From NCBI RefSeq assembly GCF_000723165.1, contig NZ_HG322949.1, positions 4,806,173 through 4,870,172 of the forward strand: 64,000 nt of DNA, in the 5' to 3' direction. Made by a program: the position numbers and the translations under genes. A model generated the notes under the pieces. The model ran no database searches and was not told the origin of the DNA. It saw nothing but the letters and a program-made list of their open reading frames with translations. Shown piece after piece: positions 1-8,787 of the stretch (within the stretch, counting starts at the first letter, position 1; each line of letters starts with the position of its first letter). Source of the stretch: Janthinobacterium agaricidamnosum NBRC 102515 = DSM 9628. Its GTDB lineage: Bacteria; Pseudomonadota; Gammaproteobacteria; Burkholderiales; Burkholderiaceae_D.

Positions 1-126
1 TTTTCTTTTCTACAGCATCGCCGTTTCGGGCGATCCCTTTTGCTTTGCAACGAGTGCGCTTCAGCGGGGAGGCAAACTATAGCAAAGCACATAGCGCACT
101 GCAAGGATTTTTCTTGCAGCAGCTAA

Positions 127-351
127 AATAGCGCTGCGCTATCGTATCGGCGAGATATACATCCCACCATCCGCTTACGCCGCTTTTTGTTGCGCCAACA
201 ATACGATTGCGCCGTCATCGTGTGCCATGCCGGCAGCATGCGCCTGCTGGCCGCCCTGAATAGCGGACTGCCATTGGCGCAGGCGGCGCTAAAAGCGGCC
301 GCGACATGCCATAAAATCGGCTACGGCAGCACCCTGATCCTCGATTTTTAA
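127..351 (+). pseudogene. Probable relic of cobC (alpha-ribazole phosphatase) C-terminus
   Basis: An open frame runs from just after a stop at 124-126 to TAA at 349-351, about 74 codons. It contains VIVCHAGSMRLLAAL, like the second catalytic-histidine segment of histidine phosphatases, and ends with an IGYGSTLILDF-like tail. The N-terminal RHG motif is absent, and no frame upstream to the window edge resembles a phosphatase. In the histidine phosphatase family CobC removes the phosphate from alpha-ribazole-phosphate during cobalamin assembly, which fits the B12 operon immediately downstream. The assignment rests on a short motif and on context. It could also be a chance reading frame. Confidence 0.35.
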
Positions 352-374
352 ACAGAAAGTCACGCCGCAATCGT

Positions 375-402
375 TTGCCGCAAGGAATGAGCAACGTATA
401 AT
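375..402 (+). promoter_or_regulatory. Sigma-70 promoter of the btuB operon
   Basis: The -10 is a perfect TATAAT at 397-402. It is preceded by TTGCCG at 375-380 with a 16-bp spacer. Transcription would start near 409, exactly where the cobalamin riboswitch begins, so this promoter probably drives the riboswitch and btuBCDF-cobQ. Confidence 0.6.
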
Positions 403-404
403 GG

Positions 405-605
405 AGAGGTTTTGGTGCCCGCGCGCATGTCCATGTGCGCAGTTAAACGGGAAACACAAAGCCGCTCCAGCGGTAAATGTGTGCTGCCCCCGCAACGGTA
501 AGCAAGTGTCGCGATCCGCGACGAGCTGTCTATGAAAACCACTGTGCATCGCATGGGAAGGTGTGACAGTCAACTTGCCAGCCCGGATACCGGCCAGGAC
601 AGGTG
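405..605 (+). promoter_or_regulatory. Cobalamin (adenosylcobalamin) riboswitch
   Basis: The conserved landmarks occur in the correct order. They are GGTTTTGGTGCC at about 408-419, a TTAAACGGGAA element near 443-453, the core GCTGCCCCCGCAACGGTAA at about 483-501, GGGAAGGTGTGA near 554-565, and the B12 box AGCCCGGATACCGGCC at about 580-595. Riboswitches of this class bind cobalamin and repress expression. It lies about 140 bases before btuB, so vitamin B12 should shut off its own uptake operon. The expression platform lies in the 605-744 leader and was not resolved by eye. Confidence 0.93.
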
Positions 606-744
606 GAAGTGTGCGAACGGGGATGTTCGCGATACGGACCGGCCCAACGGCTGTCTTCGATCGACGATTATCTATCCCGGCCCTTCTGTTCAATCTGGCC
701 AACGGGGACGTTGGCTGGTTGCTTCTTACTCACTGAAAATTGCC

Positions 745-2634
745 ATGAATTCTAATGTTTCCCGCCACGCGGCACTGACGTCGCTCGCGCTAGCCATCGC
801 CGCGCCTGCCGCATTCGCTCAAACCACCGGCAACGTACCAGGCACCGTGATCGTCACGGCTACCCGCACGCCGCAAAAATCGAGCGAATTGCTGGCGGAG
901 ACAGAAGTCATCACCAGTGAAGAAATCGCGCGCTCGGGCGCCGGCTCGCTGACCGAACTGCTGCAAAAACAACGCGGCATCGAAGTGGCCCGCAACGGCG
1001 GCCCAGGCACCTCGTCGTCGGTGTTCATCCGCGGCGCCAACAGCAACCAGAACATCGTACTGGTCGACGGCGTGCGCATCGGCTCCTCGACCACCGGCGC
1101 CGCCAACTGGAGCCCGGTGCCACTGGCGAATATCGACCATATCGAAATCGTCTATGGCCCGCTGAGCACCATGTACGGTTCCGACGCGATCGGCGGCGTG
1201 ATCCAGATCTTCACCAAAAAGGGCAGCGGCGCACCAGCAGTCGGCGCATCGCTCGGTTTCGGCAGCGACGCGACCCGCCAGTACGACGCCAGCGTTTCCG
1301 GCGCGACTGAAGGCTACAATAGCCTGAGTTACTCGCTGAACGTCAGCAAGGAAAAATCCGACGGCTTCTCGGCCACCAAACCGGGCAACTTCTCGTACAA
1401 CCCGGACAAGGACGGCTACGACAAGAAAAGCGTCACCGGCCAACTGGGTTTCAAACTGGCCAAGGGCCACGACCTGGGCCTGACCATTTTCCAAAGCAAG
1501 CTGGATGCCCAATACGATAACGGCCTCGGCGACGACGCGCGCAGCAATCAAAAGCTGCAAAACGTCGGTTTCTACCTGAACGATCAATTCCTGCCGTTCT
1601 GGCACAGCAATGTGCAAGTTGCCGAAGCGCGCGACGAAGCCAACGACAACAGCATCAATGGCCCTGGCAGCACCAGCTTTTTGGGCACCAAGCAATCGAC
1701 GTTCGACTGGCAAAATGATTTCGCGATCGGCCAGGACAACTTGCAATTGCTGGGCAGCTACCGCAAGGAAGACGTGACTTCGAGCGACGACTCCGTCTTG
1801 AACCGTGGCCGCAGCACCAAATCGCTGGCCGCGTCGTACACGCTGAAACGCGGCCAGCACCTGGTCAGCGCCAGCTTGCGCCGCGACTGGATCGCCAAGA
1901 CCAACCTGGATAAGCAATCGGAAACCGACAAGCCGGCCACCGGCAGCATCGGTTACGGCTACCAGATCAGCAGCGCCTTGCGCGCCAATGCCAGCTTCGG
2001 CACCAGCTTCCGCCAGCCAACCTTCAATGAGTTGTACTACCCAGGCTACGGGATCGCGTCCAACCGCCCGGAAAAAGGCCGCAACTCGGAAGTCGGCCTG
2101 CGTTACGACGACGGCACATCGCAATTGAGCGCCGTGTATTACCACAACCGCATTACCGACTTGCTGGTCTACGCCAGCACTTGCCCGGTTGAAGTCAGCA
2201 GCCCCCCATACGGCTGCGCCTATAACGTCAACAACGCTTTGCTGGAAGGCGTCACGCTGTCGGCACGCCGCCAGTTCGGCGACTTTGGTTTCAGCGGCAA
2301 TACCGACTTCCAGAACCCACGCGACCTGAGCACCGACAAATTGCTGGCGCGCCGCTCCAGGAAACACGCCAACGTCGCCGTCGACTACAGCCTCGGCGCG
2401 CTGAAGACCGGCGTCGAACTGCAATTGTCGGGCCAGCGTTTTGACGATGGCGCCAACAAGAACGCACTGGGCGGCTACGGCTTGCTGAACCTGTTCGCCA
2501 CCTACCAGTTCGCACCCGACTGGTCGCTGCTGGCACGCTGGAACAACGCCACCGACAAGCAATACGAATTGGCGCGTAACTACAATACCGCCGGCGCCAC
2601 ATTCTTCCTGGGCCTGCGTTACGGCTTCAAGTAA
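745..2634 (+). CDS. btuB: TonB-dependent outer membrane cobalamin receptor BtuB
   Basis: This 629-residue receptor imports vitamin B12 across the outer membrane using TonB energy. Residues 1-25 are a Sec signal peptide ending AFA. A TonB box-like TVIVTAT follows at about 34-40, then a plug domain (GSLTELLQKQRG, VFIRGANSNQNIVLVDG, YGPLSTMYGSDAIGGVIQI) and a 22-stranded-type beta-barrel rich in aromatic/glycine strands. The ATG at 745 is chosen because an in-frame start at 532 would lie inside the riboswitch and would put 71 unrelated residues before the signal peptide. The protein ends GLRYGFK, so the terminal residue is Lys rather than the usual aromatic outer-membrane-protein end. It is the first gene of btuB-C-D-F-cobQ. 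Confidence 0.93.
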   Translation: MNSNVSRHAALTSLALAIAAPAAFAQTTGNVPGTVIVTATRTPQKSSELLAETEVITSEEIARSGAGSLTELLQKQRGIEVARNGGPGTSSSVFIRGANSNQNIVLVDGVRIGSSTTGAANWSPVPLANIDHIEIVYGPLSTMYGSDAIGGVIQIFTKKGSGAPAVGASLGFGSDATRQYDASVSGATEGYNSLSYSLNVSKEKSDGFSATKPGNFSYNPDKDGYDKKSVTGQLGFKLAKGHDLGLTIFQSKLDAQYDNGLGDDARSNQKLQNVGFYLNDQFLPFWHSNVQVAEARDEANDNSINGPGSTSFLGTKQSTFDWQNDFAIGQDNLQLLGSYRKEDVTSSDDSVLNRGRSTKSLAASYTLKRGQHLVSASLRRDWIAKTNLDKQSETDKPATGSIGYGYQISSALRANASFGTSFRQPTFNELYYPGYGIASNRPEKGRNSEVGLRYDDGTSQLSAVYYHNRITDLLVYASTCPVEVSSPPYGCAYNVNNALLEGVTLSARRQFGDFGFSGNTDFQNPRDLSTDKLLARRSRKHANVAVDYSLGALKTGVELQLSGQRFDDGANKNALGGYGLLNLFATYQFAPDWSLLARWNNATDKQYELARNYNTAGATFFLGLRYGFK

Positions 2635-2713
2635 TTTGTTGTAATCTGCGGAGGACGGCCCAGGCCGCCTTCCGCGGACGCAGTTCCGCAGTCCCCGATT
2701 CCAAAGGCAGTGC

Positions 2714-3736
2714 ATGCATCCTTTCTTTCGCAATATGCGACACCGCGCCAGCCTCATCCTGGCCATCCTGATCGCACTCGCCGCCGCCAGCCTGATTTTC
2801 TCCGGCATGACCGGCTCGGTTTCACTGCCGCTGTCCGACCTGCCTTCCGCCCTGCTCGACCTGATCCACGGCAAGACCGACACACTCGCTTCCAGCCTGC
2901 TCGAACTGCGCCTCGGCCGCGCGCTGACCGCCTTCGTCACCGGCGCGGCGCTGTCGCTGGCCGGCGTGATGATGCAGGCGCTGCTGCGCAATCCGCTGGC
3001 CGACCCCTACGTATTGGGCATCTCGGCCGGCGCCTCGGTCGGCGCGCTGGCCGCGCTGCTGTTCATGTGCGCGCTGTGGCTGGTCGATGCCGCCGCGTTC
3101 GCCGGCGCCGTCTCCATTTCAATGCTGCTGTACCTGTTCGCCCGGCGCGACCTGCGCGGCGGCGCGGCCGAAGGAAGCACCTCGCTCTTGCTGCTGACCG
3201 GCGTGATCCTGTCGTCGGCTTGCATGGCGGTAGTCACGCTGATGCTGTCGATCGCCCCAGAAAGCCGCTTGCGCAGCATGGTGTTCTGGATGATCGGCGA
3301 CCTGTCCGGCGCGCCGCTGCGGCTGGCCCCATGGCTGGTGCTGGCCGGGGTGATGCTGTTCGCCTTGCGCAGCGCGCGCGCGCTGAACGTGATGGCGCTG
3401 CACGCCGAAGCCGCCGCCACGCTCGGCATCCGCGTCGGCCCGCTGCGCAAGGGCCTGTTTTTCTGTTCCGGCCTGCTGACCGCCAGCGCCGTCACCAGCG
3501 CCGGCAGCATCGGCTTTGTCGGCCTGATCGTGCCGCATGCGCTGCGTTTCGCCTGCGGCCCGGACCACCGTCTGCTGATCCCGGCGGCAGCGCTGGCCGG
3601 CGGCACCTTTCTGGTATTGACCGACACGCTGGCGCGCACCGTGCTGGCGCCGCTGCAATTGCCGGTCGGCGTGGTCACCGCGCTGATCGGCGCGCCGGTA
3701 TTCCTGTTCCAACTTCACCGCCTGCGCCGCTCATGA
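2714..3736 (+). CDS. btuC: Cobalamin ABC transporter permease BtuC
   Basis: This 340-residue polytopic inner-membrane protein belongs to the FecCD/BtuC permease family. It has about ten hydrophobic segments and conserved stretches such as GAALSLAGVMMQALLRNPLADPYVLG (about residues 77-102) and GSIGFVGLIVPHALR near residue 265. It is inferred to form the channel of a BtuC2D2-F vitamin B12 importer. Its stop overlaps the start of the ATPase gene by four bases (ATGA), indicating translational coupling. It lies 79 bases after btuB. The substrate is inferred from the riboswitch and btuB, because the family also includes siderophore and heme permeases. Confidence 0.9.
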   Translation: MHPFFRNMRHRASLILAILIALAAASLIFSGMTGSVSLPLSDLPSALLDLIHGKTDTLASSLLELRLGRALTAFVTGAALSLAGVMMQALLRNPLADPYVLGISAGASVGALAALLFMCALWLVDAAAFAGAVSISMLLYLFARRDLRGGAAEGSTSLLLLTGVILSSACMAVVTLMLSIAPESRLRSMVFWMIGDLSGAPLRLAPWLVLAGVMLFALRSARALNVMALHAEAAATLGIRVGPLRKGLFFCSGLLTASAVTSAGSIGFVGLIVPHALRFACGPDHRLLIPAAALAGGTFLVLTDTLARTVLAPLQLPVGVVTALIGAPVFLFQLHRLRRS

Positions 3737-4506
3737 TCAGCACCCACAAACTCCGCCTGCAAGCGGGCTCGCGCATCCTGGTCGATGGCCTCAGCTGGAA
3801 CATCCGCGTCGGCGAATGCTGGAGCATCATCGGCCGCAACGGCGCCGGCAAAAGCACGCTGCTGCGCACGCTGGCCGGCTTGCGCGAAGCGGACGACGGC
3901 AGCGTCGCGATCCTGAAACGCCGGCTGGCCGACTGGCCGCTGGACGAACTGGCGCGCCAGCGCGCCTACCTGGCGCAGTCGCGCAACGACGCGTTTTCGT
4001 ATCGCGTCATCGAAACCGTGCTGGCCGCGCGCCACCCCTACCATGCCAACCGCTACTGGGAAGGCAACGACGATTTCCGCATCGCCCACGCGGCGCTGGC
4101 GGCGATGGAAGTGGCCGGACTGGCCGAGCGCGACGTGCGCACCCTGTCCGGAGGCGAACGCCAGCGGGTGGCGATCGCCGCGATGCTGGCGCAAGACACG
4201 CCGCTGCTGCTGCTGGACGAACCGGCCAACGCGCTCGACCTGGCGCACCAGGTCAGCGTGATGGGATTGCTGGCGCGCCTGTGCCGCGAACAAAACAAGA
4301 CCGCCGTGATGGTCGGCCACGACCTGAACCTGGCGCACAGCGTATCGAGCCACGCGCTGCTGCTGATGGGCGACGGCCGCTGGCTGGCCGGCCCGGTCGA
4401 GGAGGTGATGCAGGCCGACATACTGAGCGACTACCTGGGCTACCCGATCGATATCATCCAGCACGGCACACGCAGTATTTTCATCCCCAAAGAGGCCATC
4501 GCATGA
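3733..4506 (+). CDS. btuD: Cobalamin ABC transporter ATPase BtuD
   Basis: This 257-residue ABC ATPase would power the BtuC permease. The Walker A motif GRNGAGKST lies at residues 34-42, the signature LSGGERQR near residue 138, Walker B LLLLDEPAN near 156-164, and a switch histidine in VMVGHDLN. The start ATG overlaps the btuC stop and the TGA overlaps the btuF start, both as ATGA. An in-frame extension back to 2710 exists but merely reads the btuC region in the wrong frame, so it was discarded. Confidence 0.9.
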   Translation: MISTHKLRLQAGSRILVDGLSWNIRVGECWSIIGRNGAGKSTLLRTLAGLREADDGSVAILKRRLADWPLDELARQRAYLAQSRNDAFSYRVIETVLAARHPYHANRYWEGNDDFRIAHAALAAMEVAGLAERDVRTLSGGERQRVAIAAMLAQDTPLLLLDEPANALDLAHQVSVMGLLARLCREQNKTAVMVGHDLNLAHSVSSHALLLMGDGRWLAGPVEEVMQADILSDYLGYPIDIIQHGTRSIFIPKEAIA

Positions 4507-5408
4507 GCGGAAACACAAAACTGTGCTTGAGACTGTGCGTGACATTATCGCTGGCACTCTCGCTGCCAGCCCACGCGGAGATCACCGTGCGCGACGACGA
4601 CGGCAATCCGGTGACGCTGCAAAAACCGGCGCAGCGCATCATTTCGCTGGCGCCGCACGTCACCGAACTGCTGTTCGCGGCCGGCGCGGGCAGCAAGATC
4701 GTCGGCGCCACCAGCTATAGCGACTTCCCGGAAGAGGCGAAAAAGATTCTGCAAATCGGCGACAACCGCCAGCTCGACATGGAACGCATCATCGCCATGA
4801 AACCCGATTTGATCGTGGTCTGGATGCATGGCAGCGCCGAGCGGCAAATCGAGATGCTGCGCCAGTTGAAGATACCGATGTTCCACAGCGAACCGCGCAA
4901 GCTGGCCGATATCGGCGACAGCGTGCTGCGCCTGGGCCAGCTGGCCGGCACCGAGAAGATCGCGCAGCCGGCCGCCGCCGCGCTGCAAAACCAGCTGGCC
5001 GCACTGAAGGCAAAGTATGCCGGCCGGCCGACGGTCGGCATGTTTTATCAGGTATGGGACAAGCCGCTGTACACGCTGAGCGGCGCGCACATCATCGGCG
5101 AAGCGATACGGCTGTGCGGCGGACGCAATATTTTCGACGGCATGAAAGTGGTGGCGCCGGTGGTGACGCCGGAAGGCGTGCTGCAGGAAGACCCGGAAGT
5201 ATTGATCGGCACCAGCGAGAAAAGCGCCAGGGAAAAAGACGGCGGCCTGGCCATGTGGCGCCAGTATCCAGCGATGAAAGCGGTACGCAGCAATAATCTG
5301 TACAACCTCGACGGCAACCTGACCAACCGCGCCGGTCCGCGCATGATCGCCGGCGCCGCCGCCCTGTGCGAAGTCCTGGAAACGGCGCGCGCGCGTCGCA
5401 AAAACTAG
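4503..5408 (+). CDS. btuF: Periplasmic cobalamin-binding protein BtuF
   Basis: This 301-residue substrate-binding protein belongs to the helical-backbone BtuF/FepB/FhuD class. It starts with a Sec signal peptide (hydrophobic core LCVTLSLALSL, cleavage after AHA near residue 23). Typical class III features follow: RIISLAPHVTELLFAAGAGSK near residue 45, MKPDLIVVW near residue 100, and a C-terminal RAGPRMIAGAAAL. No lipobox cysteine follows the signal, so it should be soluble in the periplasm. The start overlaps btuD by four bases. It captures cobalamin for BtuCD. Confidence 0.88.
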   Translation: MSGNTKLCLRLCVTLSLALSLPAHAEITVRDDDGNPVTLQKPAQRIISLAPHVTELLFAAGAGSKIVGATSYSDFPEEAKKILQIGDNRQLDMERIIAMKPDLIVVWMHGSAERQIEMLRQLKIPMFHSEPRKLADIGDSVLRLGQLAGTEKIAQPAAAALQNQLAALKAKYAGRPTVGMFYQVWDKPLYTLSGAHIIGEAIRLCGGRNIFDGMKVVAPVVTPEGVLQEDPEVLIGTSEKSAREKDGGLAMWRQYPAMKAVRSNNLYNLDGNLTNRAGPRMIAGAAALCEVLETARARRKN

Positions 5409-5425
5409 CGCCAGGCTGAAACCGC

Positions 5426-6871
5426 ATGAACTATCCCTTTTCCACGCTGATGGTGCAAGGCACCACGTCGGACGCCGGCAAGAGCACGGTGGTGGCCGCG
5501 CTGTGCCGCATCCTGAAGCGCCAGGGCGTGCGGGTGGTGCCGTTCAAGCCGCAAAACATGGCGCTCAACAGCGCGGTGACGGCCGATGGCGGAGAGATCG
5601 GCCGCGCGCAGGCGCTGCAGGCCATCGCCGCCGGCGTGGCGCCGCACACCGACATGAACCCGGTGCTATTAAAGCCGTCGTCCTGCACCGGCGCGCAAGT
5701 GATCATCCACGGCAAGGCGCAAGCCGACATGCAGGCGCGCGACTACCAGCAGTACAAGACGGTGGCGATGCAGGCAGTGCTGGAGTCGTACCGGCGCCTG
5801 GAGCGGCAATACGATGCCGTCATCGTCGAAGGCGCCGGCAGCCCGGCCGAAATCAATTTACGGGCGCGCGACATCGCCAACATGGGCTTTGCCGAAGCCG
5901 TCGACTGCCCGGTGATCCTGGTCGCCGACATCGACCGCGGTGGCGTGTTCGCCCACATCGTCGGCACGCTGGCCTGCCTGTCGGACAGCGAACGCCAGCG
6001 TATCATCGGCTTTGTCATCAACCGCTTTCGCGGCGATATTGCGCTGCTCGATCCGGGACTGGCATGGCTGGAACGGCAGACCGGCAAGCCGGTGCTGGCG
6101 GTGCTGCCCTACCTGCAAGGCCTGTTCCTCGACGCCGAAGACGCGGTCGCATCGCAACAGGCCGGACGCGGCGCCTTCCGCGTGATCGTGCCGCAACTGC
6201 CGCGCATCAGCAACCACACCGATTTCGACGCCTTGCGCGCCCATCCCGGCGTCGACCTGCAATTCATCGGCCCCGGCCGGACGATACCGCCGGCCGACCT
6301 GGTGATACTGCCCGGCAGTAAAAACACCCGCGGCGACCTGGCATGGCTGCGGGCCCAGGGCTGGCAAACGGCGCTGAACAAGCATCTGCGCTACGGCGGC
6401 AAGGTGATCGGCATTTGCGGCGGCTTCCAGATGCTGGGCAGCAGCGTGGCCGATCCGCACGGCGTCGAAGGCGCTGCTGGTGTCACGCCGGCTCTGGGTT
6501 TGCTCGATATGGCGACCGAACTGACGCGTGAAAAGCGGCTGTTACAAGTCAGCGGCCGCTGCGTCTTTGCCGATGCGACGGTGGCAGGGTATGAAATCCA
6601 CATGGGCGTGTCGCACGGCGCGGCGCTGGCCCGGCCGGCCTTTTTGATCGATGGCCGGCCGGAGGGCGCGCGCTCGGACGATGAACACATCCTCGGCAGT
6701 TATCTGCACGGCATGTTCGACACGCCGTCGGCTTGCCAGGCCTTGCTGCGCTGGGCCGGCCTCGATAGCGATACCGCCATCGACACGGCGCAATTGCGCG
6801 AAGCCAGCCTGGAACGTATCGCCGACGCGGCCTTGCCGCTGTTCGATGCGCTGAATAAATTCAGCCATTAA
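5426..6871 (+). CDS. cobQ: Cobyric acid synthase CobQ (CbiP)
   Basis: This 481-residue enzyme carries out glutamine-dependent amidation of four side chains of adenosylcobyrinate a,c-diamide to give cobyric acid. An N-terminal dethiobiotin-synthetase-like P-loop, [10 protein letters not shown], lies at residues 12-21, followed by [11 protein letters not shown]. The C-terminal type-1 glutamine amidotransferase domain has its nucleophile in GICGGF (Cys331) and a catalytic histidine in SYLHGMF (His428). The gene starts 17 bases after btuF, so it is probably in the riboswitch operon. It is the only corrin-ring assembly gene in the window. Its stop interlocks with that of the convergent phosphatase gene. 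Confidence 0.93.
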   Translation: MNYPFSTLMVQGTTSDAGKSTVVAALCRILKRQGVRVVPFKPQNMALNSAVTADGGEIGRAQALQAIAAGVAPHTDMNPVLLKPSSCTGAQVIIHGKAQADMQARDYQQYKTVAMQAVLESYRRLERQYDAVIVEGAGSPAEINLRARDIANMGFAEAVDCPVILVADIDRGGVFAHIVGTLACLSDSERQRIIGFVINRFRGDIALLDPGLAWLERQTGKPVLAVLPYLQGLFLDAEDAVASQQAGRGAFRVIVPQLPRISNHTDFDALRAHPGVDLQFIGPGRTIPPADLVILPGSKNTRGDLAWLRAQGWQTALNKHLRYGGKVIGICGGFQMLGSSVADPHGVEGAAGVTPALGLLDMATELTREKRLLQVSGRCVFADATVAGYEIHMGVSHGAALARPAFLIDGRPEGARSDDEHILGSYLHGMFDTPSACQALLRWAGLDSDTAIDTAQLREASLERIADAALPLFDALNKFSH

Positions 6872-8601
6872 CACTCGGCGATCTTGCGCCCGGCCGGACC
6901 TGCCAGCGTGCGCAGACTGCGCTCGGTGGCGGCGCTGAACTGGCGGCTGTGCACCGTATCGACAAAACGCCAGTCGGCGCGCACTTCATCGCTGGTAACG
7001 GTGACGATCAGATAGCCGCGCTTGCTGGTTTGCGCGTAATACAGCGGCGCGATCATTTGTTCCATGATGCGCGCCACGTCCTGTGGCGCATGCTGCGGAT
7101 AGGCGCTTTCCATGCCGGGCGACGAGACCGACGGGGTGGCGAATTCGACGCCGACCTGGTGCCCCGCATCGTCGCGCAAATCGCTGGCCCACGCATTGTG
7201 GCTGTCGCCGGCCAGCACCACCAGGTTCTTGCGCAAGCGCCGCATCAAGCCGAATACCCGTTCGCGCTCTTGCGGATAACCGTCCCACGAATCCATATAA
7301 CAGGGCAAGCCGGGCGCCGCCAGGCAAGCCAGTTCCTGTTCGGTGAGGCTGTCGGGGGCGCGGCTTTTCAAGTCGACATACGCGCTGCGGCTGATCTGCC
7401 CCATCGCCACCGGCAGCGGCAACTCCATGCGCGCCATCAGCACCTGCTGGCCCAGCACCTGCCAGCGCGCGCCCGATGCCGCCACCTGGCGCTCCAGCCA
7501 CGCCATCTGTTCGACACCCATCATCTGGCGCTGCGGCGCGTTCAGGTCGCTGCGAAACTTGGCTTCATCGAAGCGGCGGCTCGCATCATAGTAGGACGAC
7601 AGCATCAATTGCTGGTCGCGGCCGATCAGCCGCGTATCGAGCATATGCAGCGACAGCAGCTTGCCGAAATCGAAGGAACGGTAGATCCGTTCCAGCCGCT
7701 CCGGCTCGGGCGCGCGCACCGGCATCCACTCGTGATACGCGCGCAGCGCCGCCTCCTTGCGTACCGAGAAGGGACCGTGGCGGGCCGGCCGGTGATCGAC
7801 CGAACCCTCGCGCCACGCATCGTCGGCGAATTCATGGTCGTCCCATACCAGGATGAACGGCACGCTGGCGTGCAGCGCCTGCAAGTCCGGGTCGCCGCGG
7901 TACTGGGCGTAGCGGCGGCGGTAGTCGTCCAGCGCCAGCAGCACGTCGGGCGGATCGGACACGCGCCCCAGCGCCACCGCATCGGCGCTGGCGTAACCGG
8001 TCGCTTCGTATTCATAAATATAGTCACCGATATGCAGCGCCGCGTCGAACTGGTCTTGCCGGGCGGCGTCGGCGTAGACGTTGAAATAGCCGGCCGGATA
8101 ATTCGAGCACGAGAACACCGCCAGCGTCACCTGCCTGACGTCGGCCTTCGGCAAGGTGCGCGTGCGGCCTTGCGCCGACTTGACGCCGGCGCAGCTGAAG
8201 CGGTAATAATAGACATGGCCCGGCAACAGCCCGGCCGCATCGACCTTGACGGTGTAATCCTGCCCTGCGCCGGTATTGACGATGCCGCCGCCGACCGGCT
8301 GGCGCATCGCCGGGTCGGCCGCCATGCTCCACTGCACCGCCAGCTCGCCGCCGTCATGACCGGCCGGCGGCGTGACGCGGGTCCACAGGATCACCCGGTC
8401 CTGCAGCGGGTCGCCGCTGGCCACGCCGTGCCGGAAGCTCGCGCCGGCATGCTCGCCGGCCAGCTCGGGCGCGGTGCTGCCGCAGCCTGCCAGGCCGGCG
8501 CCGCCCAGCAGCGCCGCCGAACCAAGCTGGCGCATGAAGCGCCGGCGCGGAATGGCGGGCGCATCGTCCGGCGCCGCCAATTGCTCGAAAATCGATTCCA
8601 T
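6868..8601 (-). CDS. PhoD-family alkaline phosphatase/phosphodiesterase, probable Tat lipoprotein
   Basis: This 577-residue protein belongs to the PhoD metallophosphatase family, whose members hydrolyse phosphate mono- or diesters outside the cytoplasm. Residues 19-40 combine a twin-arginine-type motif (RRRFM), a hydrophobic stretch and a lipobox LAGC (Cys40), suggesting Tat export and lipidation. The N-terminal PhoD domain ([19 protein letters not shown]) is followed by metal-site motifs GDYIYEY near 190, WDDHEFADD near 252 and GDSHNAW near 464. The ATG at 8601 is preferred because upstream in-frame sequence is low-complexity antisense of the next gene. The gene converges on cobQ with overlapping stops. 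No Pho box was identified. Confidence 0.87.
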   Translation of the reverse strand: MESIFEQLAAPDDAPAIPRRRFMRQLGSAALLGGAGLAGCGSTAPELAGEHAGASFRHGVASGDPLQDRVILWTRVTPPAGHDGGELAVQWSMAADPAMRQPVGGGIVNTGAGQDYTVKVDAAGLLPGHVYYYRFSCAGVKSAQGRTRTLPKADVRQVTLAVFSCSNYPAGYFNVYADAARQDQFDAALHIGDYIYEYEATGYASADAVALGRVSDPPDVLLALDDYRRRYAQYRGDPDLQALHASVPFILVWDDHEFADDAWREGSVDHRPARHGPFSVRKEAALRAYHEWMPVRAPEPERLERIYRSFDFGKLLSLHMLDTRLIGRDQQLMLSSYYDASRRFDEAKFRSDLNAPQRQMMGVEQMAWLERQVAASGARWQVLGQQVLMARMELPLPVAMGQISRSAYVDLKSRAPDSLTEQELACLAAPGLPCYMDSWDGYPQERERVFGLMRRLRKNLVVLAGDSHNAWASDLRDDAGHQVGVEFATPSVSSPGMESAYPQHAPQDVARIMEQMIAPLYYAQTSKRGYLIVTVTSDEVRADWRFVDTVHSRQFSAATERSLRTLAGPAGRKIAEC

Positions 8602-8787
8602 ATGATGTGCCGTCTTGTCCAGGGATGCGAATGTCAGCAACTTACGCTGTATTAATGACGGCACGATGACCAGAATGGCGTTGCGGAAAAAGAACGCCGA
8701 TGACATCCACGCTACGTGGAAGACACATTTATGTAACAATCGAGGGTATGCCGCAAGCCCGGCCCCACTACACTCAGGCTCCGCTCC

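Noticed and set aside
532..744. N-terminal extension of btuB starting at ATG 532
   Set aside because: It lies inside the cobalamin riboswitch and would place 71 unrelated residues before an obvious signal peptide.
790..2991. 733-codon open frame antisense to btuB
   Set aside because: Low-complexity Ala/Arg/Val/Gln composition typical of an antisense shadow in GC-rich DNA, with no motif.
2710..3732. Fusion frame leading into btuD
   Set aside because: The first 340 codons are btuC read in the wrong frame; btuD has its own coupled ATG at 3733.
6949..8655. 568-codon plus-strand frame opposite the PhoD-like gene
   Set aside because: No domain or motif, His/Arg/Gln-rich shadow; the minus strand encodes all the phosphatase motifs.
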